A stretch of 64,000 nt of DNA, from assembly GCA_964017065.1 (NCBI GenBank), contig OZ024786.1, positions 9,553,047-9,617,046 of the forward strand. The letters run 5' to 3'. Both the position numbers and the translations under genes were made by a program. The notes under the pieces were generated by a model. The model saw only the letters and a program-made list of their open reading frames with translations, did no database searches and was not told where the DNA came from. Below, one piece after another: positions 55,339-64,000 of the stretch (the stretch's first letter is position 1; each line of letters opens with the position of its first letter). This stretch comes from Haliclona indistincta (taxonomy: Eukaryota > Porifera > Demospongiae > Haplosclerida > Chalinidae).

Positions 55339-56470
55339 ATGAAACCAATTGTCACAAGCAATCCAGTGTTCAACTGTCTCAGTGTAATCAGCAAACTGTG
55401 CCTGGCAAACTCCACAATAGTAAGTCACTGGTTGAGTAGGCTGACTAGATTTTCCCTGTTTTCGTCTGGTTTCGGCTGCCTTACGTGCTCCTCTCCTTCT
55501 ATTTTTGGCAATAGTATCAAGGTGCTCGTACCATAATTTGACTTCATTAGGTGAACAGAGTTTTGTATGATTGAGAACTTAGTGTACTGTTTATCAAATT
55601 CTATTTCATAGTACACTAGCCATTCAATCGTCTTAGACTTGTGCCAAGACATCTTGGGAAACTCTTCCTCTAATCTAGTATGATATGAGGCATTATCCGT
55701 AGCAATCAGACTGAATATTTGGAAGCAGTTTCTCACGAAACCACTCCTCAAAGTGTTCCCCAGTCATTTCGTCATGGTAATCGCCCGTGTCTTTCTTGGA
55801 TTGGAAGATGAGAGTGGTGTTGGGAATCCAACCCATCTCACCACCCGCCCCAAGAATAATAAGATGTTTACCCTTCCCTGAAGGCTGTCTTATCCCTCCT
55901 AATGTACCCCCTGTCACCGGATCGTCTTCCACCCAGGCCAAATTTTTCCCATCATTGGTATTAGCCCAGGTTTCATCTAAGAAGACAACTGTTTGTTATC
56001 TACCCTATTTTGCATCATCCTACTTAGACGCTACTACTACGAGCAGCCACATATTATTGAGCAGAGGCGCAAATATCTGTCATCCATCTTATACTTTAAC
56101 CCTAATTCTTCCTTCAGTAGCTGTAATAGTTTCGTCCGTTTGCCATAAAAAAATTCCATTGTCCTTCAGCTTAAGTAGCTTGTGTATATTTAAGTGTTCC
56201 TTTCGTTCATTGAAGTCGTAGATATTTCGTCGTATAGCGTCCAAGTCAAAACTGTCCGTAATTTTTCTCTTTCTATTTGTCCTGTATCGTGTCCTAGGCG
56301 ATTTAAAATAGTTGGATGTGCTTTGTTGCTGTCCTTGTGCTTCAGTCAGTGCTTCCATAGGTGTAAGTTCTGTCTGTCCTTGGGTCTGTGTCAGCATGTC
56401 ATTGTCATGTTCTTTTATTATTCTCTGTATAGTCTTGATGCTCATTTCTAGTACAGAAGACAGTAGGCAT
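55339..56470 (-). pseudogene. IS630/Tc1-mariner-like DDE transposase relic
   Basis: Minus-strand order: SVLEMSIKTIQRIIKEHD (helix-turn-helix), a basic linker, SFDLDAIRRNIYDFNERKEH, then VVFLDETWANTNDG (first catalytic Asp in LDET), GKGKHLIILGAGGEMGWIPN, TTLIFQSKKDTGDYHDEMTG, FEEWFREKLLPN and IATDNASYHTRLEEEFP (second catalytic Asp in TDNASYH), then WHKSKTIEWL. This is a DDE_3-type transposase that cuts and joins element ends. Frameshifts near 56115-55985 and near 55710 break it, and stops lie at about 56035. No TIRs were located. It starts where copy D3 ends. Confidence 0.75.
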
Positions 56471-57418
56471 GTAAATTATGCCACGCGGTAGACGTGGCAT
56501 ATTTAGGGTTGGGCGGAAAACAAGATGGCGGCTACACTTAGGCTAAACGCAATGATTCACGTATATCTTGGCTGTTGACGACATCAGGGGTATTTTAACT
56601 ACCTAGGGGCTATCCTAAGAGGCAAGCGTTTACAATGAGTCTACTAATAAAGATTATAAGGCCAGTCACTATGGGCATGACAAGATGGCGTCTCGCCCGG
56701 AGGCACTAAGTACGGCACTACCATATCTTCGCCGTACGGGCGTTTCAAGCTAATCTAACGTTCTGAAGCTCCTTGCACGATTTGTGCGATTACAAAGAGA
56801 CCTTCAGAAGCAAAAGAAACCAGGTCTAAGGTGGTAAACCAGAGTTCACGTGGTCACCCGTTTGTTCATCTTCTTCTTTCTTTCTTCTTATTTTTCAGCG
56901 AGTCTAGAACAGTAGTGAGCGAACCAAACGCAACTAAACCTACACAGAAGCAACGCTACCTATGACCATCAGTGCACCTGATATCTATTTAGGCCTAAAA
57001 CACTAGCAAAAGCGAGTATTTCCAGAAAAACAGCGATTTTTGGTCCATAACAGACTCCATTCCATCATTCTGTTTGAACTCCGTTACTAGGTTACGCCTA
57101 CTCGCGCACGCCCGTGTATGTAATTATTCTAATACACGCGCACCTTAGTACAAATTGCTTAGAACGCGAGTGCTGCTGCTACTAGCAGTGTTCACAGCAG
57201 ACAACGAGCAAATCTTCACTGTTACACTGGATTTGTCTGTTCAGGGTTGTAAGATTAATGTTAGCTAATGGTGCATGGTACATGCTGCATCATTGCATGC
57301 AGTGCAGAGTCGATCGAGTGCAGTCCATGCAGTCTGGCTGCGGCCGGCCGGGAATAGTTCTCCATGTTCTCTTTATGTTAGCATAGTGCCAACTAAGTCA
57401 TTAATAAAAAAAGAAAAG
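56471..57418. other. Intergenic, nothing firm
   Basis: Includes a short palindrome, ATGCCACGCGGTAGACGTGGCAT (first 20 bases at 56477). The rest is of mixed composition with no gene recognised. Confidence 0.4.
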
Positions 57419-57712
57419 AAACAAGTAATAAAAACATTTTAACCAAAATGCAAGAGATTTAGGGTTGGTACATTTATCGAAAAAGTATGGAAACAAGATT
57501 TTGAAATGAAAAGGATTGTATCAATAGCAGTGTAATGCTACCTTCCTAAATTAACTGCTTTCGATAGTTGTGGTTAATTTAATAGGGAGGTAGCATTACA
57601 CTGCTATTGATACAATCCTTTTCATTTCAAAATCTTGTTTCCATACTTTTTCGATAAATGTACCAACCCTAAATCTCTTGCATTTTGGTTAAAATGTTTT
57701 TATTACTTGTTT
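57419..57712. repeat. Near-perfect 294-bp palindrome
   Basis: Left arm 57419-57556 and right arm about 57577-57712 are inverted copies (AAACAAGTAATAAAAACATT outermost) around a spacer of about 20 bp, with only a few mismatches near the centre. No coding capacity; no target duplication was seen. Fits a foldback element or a recent palindromic duplication. Confidence 0.9.
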
Positions 57713-58055
57713 ATGTAGTGTTTAGCCATGAACAAGTTGCATGAACGAACATACAACATTTGGCTAACTTGTAGCAGCTGCTGTTCGTTGTAGTACGTGT
57801 AGGGCGACCCATACCCGCTTCAGAGCGCTTGTTTTGACGGTAAAACACCGCTGTTTATAGCTTATAAATGAAACGAGTTTGAGTTGCTTAATTGTCAAGT
57901 CAACGTGACCCTAGTATAGTATCATCCCTATCTGTCAATTGTAATACTCTATCTAGACTAGGTGTATCAAGGTTACTATGTTCTTCATTGATTTTATAAT
58001 ATGTCACTACATTTGAATTCATTTTCTCTCATCCATTTTAGCTTAACTTTGACCC
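57713..58055. other. Intergenic, nothing firm
   Basis: No recognised feature. Confidence 0.4.
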
Positions 58056-58430
58056 TGTTCTAGTAAGATTCTATATGCTGTGTGTGCACGCCTGTTACTG
58101 GGTCCACAAAATCGGAATTGTTGACTGTAGCTTGGCTAGAGACGTTTGCCTGTCTTGCTGTTGATTATAAGCTTCCCACTGATTGAAGTGCACTACAGTA
58201 CCAGGTACCTTTGGCCTGGTACTGATAGGCAGCAGTGTTAGAGCATCACGTTGTTGCACGATCTCCATATAGCCTAGTGCCGATTGGTGGGACACTTCTG
58301 CCAGCCCAAACACTTTTCTAAGCAGGAATTTAGTCCGCTTTGTTCCCTAAGTGGTCCTTAAGCTGGTCCACTGAGTAGAAGCTAGAGAACATCATATCCT
58401 GTGGTAAAACAAAGAAGGTAAAACAGGAAC
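58056..58430 (-). pseudogene. ISXO2-like (IS1595-type) transposase relic
   Basis: The minus strand carries FGLAEVSHQSALGYMEIVQQ, RDALTLLPISTRPKVPGTVV and HFNQWEAYNQ, then in another frame ATVNNSDFVDPVTGVHTQHI then ESY. This is the DDE core of ISXO2-like transposases, whose usual GTxIHSDxWxAYN and FVDPxTGxHTxxxES motifs are plain. The catalytic Asp of the H-S-D box reads Asn (HFNQW), and a frameshift lies between the two blocks. An N-terminal piece (MMFSSFYSVDQLKDHLGNKA, about 58425-58365) is directly joined by an internal deletion. The 9-kb ORF may be the same family. Confidence 0.75.
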
Positions 58431-59071
58431 GCTGAACAAAAAAAGGAGCAAAATAACGGACAAGTACTTAAGACTGTATAACAGTCGTATACATGTACGT
58501 TGGACTAGTGTCTCTACTACAGTGTTGCTGGTCTCAAATGAACTTTTAATGTTGTACACAGTAAGCCACAAGGGCCACGAGCAGCTTTTCAAAAATTACA
58601 ACAGCAAGGGCACAGTTGCGAACTAGGTACCAATGGTTTTTGGAGTGGCAGTGACCAAAGATGGCCACTTTTTTGTTGTAGACTGGGGCAATCGTCACAA
58701 GTATTGACAGTAGAGGGTGCGGTGCCTTCACCGATTGTCTTGCAACTGCTATGACAATTATACTAACAACAGTAAATGCTTACCTGAGACTTTGCAGTGC
58801 CATTGCACAGTAGCATTTTCTCACAACCACTAAGCTTGTGCAGGAGTGAATTTATTGTTAAACAATACAACCTTGAATTACTTCGTAACATTTGGTTTTA
58901 CAATGCCAGGCTTGGTTTTGTCAACTTATAAAAAGGCAACAGAATTCTATAAAGTAATAATTATTAGACTTGTTCACTGTACCTACCAACTTGGGGGTCA
59001 CTGCCTTGATTGTCCTTGATTGTACAGTTTCTCTTTCAGAGCTTTGTACTTAATGAGCAAGCTCTTGTATT
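58431..59071. other. Intergenic, nothing firm
   Basis: Short minus frames at 58392-58731 without motifs; no gene. Confidence 0.4.
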
Positions 59072-59449
59072 TTGCTTTCTACATTTCTGCCTAGTAAGGA
59101 TTGCAAAGATGGAGAAGGCACACATGTCTCTATAGACACGTACCTAATGAAAGGTGAATACGATTATCAGCTAAGATGGCCGTTCGAGGGATACGTAACT
59201 ATTCAACCACTGACGTTCAAGGGATACGTTACTATTCAACTACTGAATCAGCTTGGTCCGGAGTGTCGTCTTGAACAGACCTGTGTCTTATTAATATTCT
59301 ATATCACAAGTTCCTGTTCATGGTTCAACAATGTAGGTTCACCTGTGTTCTACCTACAACTGATCATAAAGTTTGAAGGTACGCACAGACAAGATGGCTC
59401 TTCACAGAGTAAATTAATCGGCAAATCCAATTACTGTATTAATTTATAG
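59072..59449 (+). pseudogene. TRAF-type MATH domain exon
   Basis: Residues KDGEGTHVSIDTYLMKGEYD then YQLRWPFEGYVTIQ match the MATH (meprin/TRAF homology) domain of TRAF adaptor proteins: GxGTHxSxxxxLMKGExDxxLxWPFxxxVTIxLLNQ. TRAFs trimerise and bind receptor tails in innate signalling. A 33-bp tandem duplication turns FEGYVTIQPLT into a second FKGYVTIQLLN, adding 11 residues in a beta-strand region. RING and zinc-finger parts are absent, and after LLNQLGPECRLEQT the usual MATH residues are not seen. A lone, altered exon; probably a relic, though a distant multi-exon gene cannot be excluded. Confidence 0.65.
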
Positions 59450-59812
59450 CATCAAAAATTACTTTCTCCTTTGAAGGATTTCAAGCATTAGGGAGAACAG
59501 AACTCTTCAGTTCAAACGCCTTCTTCAGCCTCTCTCTCCTTTTTCTTCTCACTTGTCGATTTTTGCTTTCTTCTCTTTATCTTAAGATTGCTTTTCTCCT
59601 GCAACAAAACAGTGACGTCAGCATGCAGTGACAACGCCGTTTACAGGTCAGTTGCATTGATAATTTAGTGATGCCAGCGGTGCACACATGCTCCCATTAT
59701 TTTCCTACAGCTACTTGTCAGTCGCGCCAATAGTTCTTACTGCGTGATATTGTTTTGCGCGTGTTACAAAACGCGCACTAAAACGGGAAGTCTCAGTGCA
59801 ACTAAACCGAAA
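59450..59812. other. Intergenic, nothing firm
   Basis: No recognised feature. Confidence 0.4.
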
Positions 59813-60049
59813 TTTGCTGTACCTGACCACAGTCACTGGTCCAACAATCGACGACATCAACACAACGACATCTTAACAATTCGACATCATCATTGGTTTG
59901 TTCTGTGTCTGGATTTTCTTGATCAGTTTCATTTGCTGTACCTGACCACAGTCACTGGTCCAACAATCGACGACATCAACACAATGACATCTTAACAATT
60001 CGACATCATCATTGGTTTGTTCTGTGTCTGGATTTTCTTGATCTGTTTC
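59813..60049. repeat. 118-bp tandem duplication
   Basis: TTTGCTGTACCTGACCACAG begins at 59813 and again at 59931, the copies differing at only a few positions. Confidence 0.9.
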
Positions 60050-61738
60050 ATAGTCCAATGAGTCGTCATTGTAGCAAAAGTAGGGGTTCCCACGGCGCTG
60101 ATTATGTAAACCACTATTAACATTCTTACGTGTTCAAGTAGAGATAATGCCTTGGGCAAAAAGTATAAGTCCTTAGCAAATAGATAATGGTTGATGATAG
60201 TTGTTTTGCATGTCCATTGTAGCATCCATATTTCAAACAGCTGCACACAGCTGTCATCAAGGGAAACAGTCTGGTCCTAATACAAAAATACAAATTGTGG
60301 AGATTCACCACATTGTACACGTCATGTGCATGTTATCACAAATTGGCTGACTAACCTCATCTGCTGGTGGTATGGTGTAAACGCCACTTTACTGTCCTAA
60401 CCTAGTCAAGCGATTTTGATTATCGGAGTAATTCTTGACATGTACCACGGGTGCTTTACTGGAAGCATGTTGAAGTCGAAATCTTCAATTTTAACAAAGA
60501 CATCAACACTAGGGTATTGGTTTCAATATCTTGTTGTCAACAAGAATGTTTTTTAATTTAATTTTAAAGAAATATATAGTTGTCCTTCTTGTCATCTACC
60601 ATCTGTAGAAAGCACACACGTAACTTCAAAACACGTAAGAGATTAAACTATACTTTTTTGTTCTGAAACTTGTGACTATGGTGAGTCTCACACAGCATTT
60701 ATATACGACCAGTATTGCCAGACATGCCTCAGCCTGTCAAGGCAGACGAAGAATATGGAGAAGAACTAATAGTAGTTGGTGCACATTCTTGTTCGGCTTT
60801 ACGCTTTATATTCTCTTCTAGGAGGTTTAGTATATCTGAAGCATGATCGCAAGCGAAGGCATAGTGGCCCTCTACAGTTTAATGTCCCCATTTTAAAAAC
60901 TATTTTAGATGCTTCAAACAGCATGTGAGACAAGAGCCATTACTCTTTTTGACTAAGGAAGAGAATAAAAAATGTGGTCGCAGCTCAAACACAAACATTT
61001 TAATGTCACCATTAAAAAAAACCTTTTCACTTTCGTTAAATGATCATAGGTTTTGCCATCACCAACTAATATCATCCATTTTTGAGATTACGATGTGATT
61101 TGACTGTTAACCATCTCTGCTACCTCTACCTCTGCCTAACCCATCATATTTGTTACTATCGTTCACTTCAAACTTTGTGCTGTTAATTCGGTTCCTCCGG
61201 ATCCTGTTTTTGAAGTGTCATCTATTGCATCGACAAGCCTGTGGCGAAAGAGGTGTCAGTTGGTTAGAATAACGTTTCTTAACAGTCGAGTGATTCTGAT
61301 TCTGCCAAATATTTGGATAATTTTCTACAGAAACAAAATGCACAGTTCCCAATTCAATGTAATTTAAGCAAAACAGGATATGTGATATGTGACTGTATTT
61401 TGAAATTCAGACATATCACGCAAGTTTTATTTTGAGCAAAAATTATTTTATGCCAACAAGTAATAATTGGTCAGTCTCAAGATTACTTTAGTTTCATAAA
61501 ACACCCTCCTCTACTTTCCTACTAGGCGATGCTTGGCACGCTCTAGTTTCCTCAGGAGAAGCATTATATGTAAACAGTAGAATGTCTTTGATACTGTTGG
61601 TACTGTAAGTTGCTTGCCATCGCTTTCTGTCTCTCCATTGAAGTAATCTGCTATGAATTCGCTTAGGACATGGTTGCAACTTGTAAAACCGTTTTCTATG
61701 GCTATGCTGTTCAATGCGCGAACATCGTCTCTGTCTTT
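60050..61738. other. Intergenic, nothing firm
   Basis: AT-rich. Short minus frames at 59992-60320 and 61494-61714 have no motif. No repeat array was seen. Confidence 0.4.
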
Positions 61739-62075
61739 TCAGACATCACAGTAGCTTTTAAAATGTCGAATGGATGCTGGTGTAGCTACTGAATACCTTA
61801 GCGTGCATTGTATTAGATGGAGAATCTGCTCTGGTTGAATGACACTGGCTATTGAGGCTACCACACTAGACAGTGACTCTCGCCTTCGTTTTGGTGTAGC
61901 ATCTGTTAATGCAGGAATTGATGGAGGGTCATCAAAGCAGTCATGGCTTCCAGATGCAATCATTTGTGCCCATGATTGCAGTTGCGGCATCGTATATTTT
62001 GACTCATGTCTCAACTTCCATTCAGCGACTGTCTCACTTGTATCATCTTCAATTTGTTTGTGTTTTGTTGTGGTC
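61739..62075 (-). pseudogene. Unknown ORF joined to the Ulp1-like fragment
   Basis: The frame reads IEDDTSETVAEWKLRHESKY, TMPQLQSWAQMIASGSHDCF and DDPPSIPALTD, followed by a helical stretch (SSVVASIASVIQPEQILHLI) to a stop at 61739. A basic upstream part (SESKKYKDARGSKRKST) lies in the next frame and is continuous with the Ulp1-like ORF. It looks like a real protein segment but the family is not recognised. Confidence 0.4.
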
Positions 62076-62084
62076 TAGTGTCGG

Positions 62085-62400
62085 TGGCTTTTGTGGATTT
62101 CCTCTTGGAACCTCTTGCATCTTTATACTTCTTAGACTCGGAGCTAGCATCGCACGATAGCAGTAATGGGCCATTTCCAAATACAAGAGTGGTAATTATT
62201 GCTATAGCAAAGAGTCCACAATCTGAATAACCCTCCTGCTTTAACTTTCGTAATCTTAACTGTGATATTTGATGTTTCAGAATGAAGCAGGTTTGAGATG
62301 AAATTTATAGTTTTATCGGAGATGCTAGTATTAGCAATGTCAAACAGAAGGATTTTATCTTTTCGCACTTGTATTGCAGCCCAGTGACGATATTCTATGT
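62085..62400 (-). pseudogene. Ulp1/C48-type cysteine peptidase fragment
   Basis: The minus strand encodes EYRHWAAIQVRKDKILLFDI, ANTSISDKTINFISNLLHSE and, after a one-base frameshift near 62230, GYSDCGLFAIAIITTLVFGN then GPLLL. His-Trp, a following Asp (LLFD) and Cys in SDCGLFA match the catalytic His, Asp and Cys of Ulp1-like SUMO proteases, enzymes often encoded by animal transposons. The N-terminal part is missing, and after LLL the sequence changes to an unrelated basic segment, so this is a fused, frameshifted remnant. Confidence 0.6.
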
Positions 62401-62889
62401 GTTACCCATTCTAAATCTATCAATCTTGATGCAAAATGGATTCTAGACTATTGATCAGTGAAAGCTTCAATTTGATCCTATGTGGACAAAGAAAGTTACA
62501 TCACAACAATCAGGGCATGTTGGAGATAGTGTTTCTACATCTCTTTATTAAATACTTATCATTGTGGAAGTTCTGAGAATACTTTTTGCCCTCTGTTTCC
62601 TGCCCTGCGCCATTAACGCCTCCCTCAAATTCTTGGGTTCTTCTCCTGATGCTAGCTCAAAATAAAATTCATCACTAACTCCAAAGCTCTCCAATTGATA
62701 GATGGAGCTAGTGTTACTGATGTAGAAGTGGATGATGGAGTTAACAAAGAGCTGGAATTTCAATTAATTTCAATAGCTGAGCTGTTGAGCACGTCTTCAT
62801 CTTTAGTTGGTTCAATAACACAGAGAGATTTACTACGTTTGTTGCTCAGTATAGTATCTCAAATTCAACTATTTATACGCCTCATGTTT
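62401..62889. other. Intergenic; one unassigned ORF
   Basis: A minus frame 62763-62548 contains LESFGVSDEFYFELASGEEP and KNLREALMAQGRKQRAKS; family not established. No gene is supported. Confidence 0.35.
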
Positions 62890-63340
62890 GTCACGCCCTT
62901 GTATGCCATCAGAGATGTGCTCTCTATGATGCATATCTATGATGCATATCTATGATGTCAATATTACTCTTGATGATGGTCTACTGTAGATGATATGCTG
63001 GTGAGATGATAAGAACTGGCATGATATTAAATACGTACGTATACACGACCTAGGCCTGCTCACTTCTCAGCTTCTGTAAACTAGTAGTGAGAGATTCACT
63101 ATCAGGTTAGTTAGTGTGGCTATAGATATCTATGGTGTGTATCTAGAGCAGTTTTTCTGTTTTTGTTCAGATGTTAGTAGTGAATATTTTTCTTACCACC
63201 TCTTCACATTCTAATTATTCTTTTTTCTTCTGAACAAAATCCTGTCACTCTACAGCTTTGCAATCAGCCATCCCATGTTTTATAATTTGGGCTATTACAA
63301 CCAATCACTATTTCTACACGTATCCCATCCATTAGTTTTT
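62890..63340. repeat. Partial family D copy D4, rearranged order
   Basis: 62890-63175 matches 54530-54790 (3' part of D3: GATGATATGCTGGTGAGATG, CACTATCAGGTTAGTTAGTG). Immediately after, 63177-63340 matches 46013-46189, the DNA just left of D1 (TTACCACCTCTTCACATTCT, TTTGCAATCAGCCAT). The 3' part thus precedes the 5' flank. Confidence 0.8.
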
Positions 63341-63664
63341 ATTTTTAATAACTCTTTAGGGCCGACAGCGGGAAAAGCCGTGTAATAATTAACGTACTCT
63401 AGACGAAAATACCGTGTGTATATCCGCACTTTGTATTTACTAGCTGTATTCTGTTCATTGTAGTGCTCTCACTCCTAGTAGCTAGTGCTACACATTCTAT
63501 GACCACTTATCAGAACCAGGTAAGGTTATAGACCGGTTGGGCGCTAATACTTGACCGCAATATTTCTATGAAAAAAGTTTATAAACTGCCATTTTTGAGC
63601 TTATAATAAAATAGAGAAATTAACAAAGTATTGGAAGTGAAGATACCTTCAAGATTATATTATA
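63341..63664. other. Intergenic, nothing firm
   Basis: No recognised feature. Confidence 0.4.
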
Positions 63665-63845
63665 TTACTCTTGACGGCTCAGATCGGCCGTCTGGGCTCT
63701 CCTGCACAGGTAAATGTAGTGGATGTAGCTTCGTGACCGGCTGCCGGCCGCCTCACCGCCTACTGCGACAGTATACAGCAGCAGCCATCATAACGACTGC
63801 CACAGTAGCACCGGCCGCCAGCACCACGATCTGCTTAGGCCTCAT
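63665..63845 (-). CDS. Candidate 41-aa single-pass membrane peptide, two exons
   Basis: Exon 1 (63845-63757) encodes MRPKQIVVLAAGATVAVVMM then AAAVYCRSR: a short basic start, a membrane helix of about 18 residues, and a basic stop-transfer-like end. It reaches a donor GCG|GTGAGG; a 55-bp intron (63756-63702) ends TGTGCAG; exon 2 (63701-63665) adds RAQTADLSRQE and a stop, in frame. Intron length matches others here, and the exons are GC- and CpG-rich against AT-rich surroundings. No family is recognised and no upstream signal is proven. It could also be the 5' end of a gene spliced differently. Confidence 0.35.
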
Positions 63846-64000
63846 ATTTGAATTAGTTTCTGCAGCATGCAGCGTACGTATTTTATTGGAACGAGCCTGA
63901 GCGCATACTGCTCATTACTTTTATCAATAAAATAAATATTAATGAATAATAACATAATAGTTGTAATAAAACAACTTACTATTATTACTATAATAATAAT
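63846..64000. other. AT-rich right edge
   Basis: Simple AT-rich sequence with ATTATTAC repeats at 63940-64000; nothing else seen. Confidence 0.5.

Overview
The window is eukaryotic, animal-type DNA. It is AT-rich, has no operons, and carries GT-AG introns that are mostly about 50-60 bp (244-304, 3556-3610, 12403-12457, 19006-19054, 26070-26119; longer at 41809-41903). Very compact introns, C2H2, THAP and TRAF/MATH modules and this particular mix of transposon proteins suggest an early-branching animal, most likely a demosponge. That assignment is inference from the sequence alone.

There is no long intact host gene. Almost everything recognisable is a broken gene or a mobile-element remnant. 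From left to right: a decayed DDX39/UAP56-type helicase piece (130-382); Ty3/gypsy and non-LTR retrotransposon fragments (1050-3120); a 90-bp Ras P-loop exon fragment present twice and identical (6481-6570, 13363-13452); a 665-bp Mutator-like element with 130-bp inverted ends, a 9-bp target duplication and a RecQ-like gene start inside (7947-8629); a run of piggyBac-, CACTA/Tnp2- and MULE-type fragments on one strand (10098-11274); a spliced gene of unknown family (12256-12877); and a YqaJ-nuclease relic (14301-14780). Then come a 675-bp palindrome with mirrored 33-bp tandem arrays (16372-17046), a DUF7869 relic (about 18960-19311), a C2H2 zinc-finger relic (20290-21160), a DUF3987 relic (22565-23500), and a block with DUF7869, a second transposon-type ORF, a HARBI1-like half and a THAP fragment (25182-28305).

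From 32 kb on, segmental repeats dominate. A second TIR element lies at 32454-33099. A 1.6-3 kb repeat family occurs three times (A 33944-36960, B 38739-41438, C 42544-44160), with a variable 34-41-bp array inside; a truncated RecQ-type helicase gene (41460-42391) lies between B and C. A second family, D, occurs at 46190-47225, 47521-49950, 52952-55333 and partly at 62890-63340, and carries 23-24-bp minisatellites and a 95-bp tandem array. Between and after these copies are an IS630/Tc1-mariner-like transposase relic (55339-56470), a near-perfect 294-bp palindrome (57419-57712), an ISXO2-like transposase relic (58056-58430), a TRAF/MATH exon (59072-59449), and an Ulp1-like peptidase fragment joined to an unknown ORF (61739-62400). 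Two small spliced membrane or secreted peptide candidates (52112-52433, 63665-63845) are the only hints of possibly intact small genes.

The genes do not form a pathway. What links them is genome dynamics: nested and end-to-end transposon insertions, exon capture between inverted repeats, tandem and inverted local duplications, and filler DNA at a breakpoint. Protein families were recognised from motifs by eye. No alignment or database search was run.
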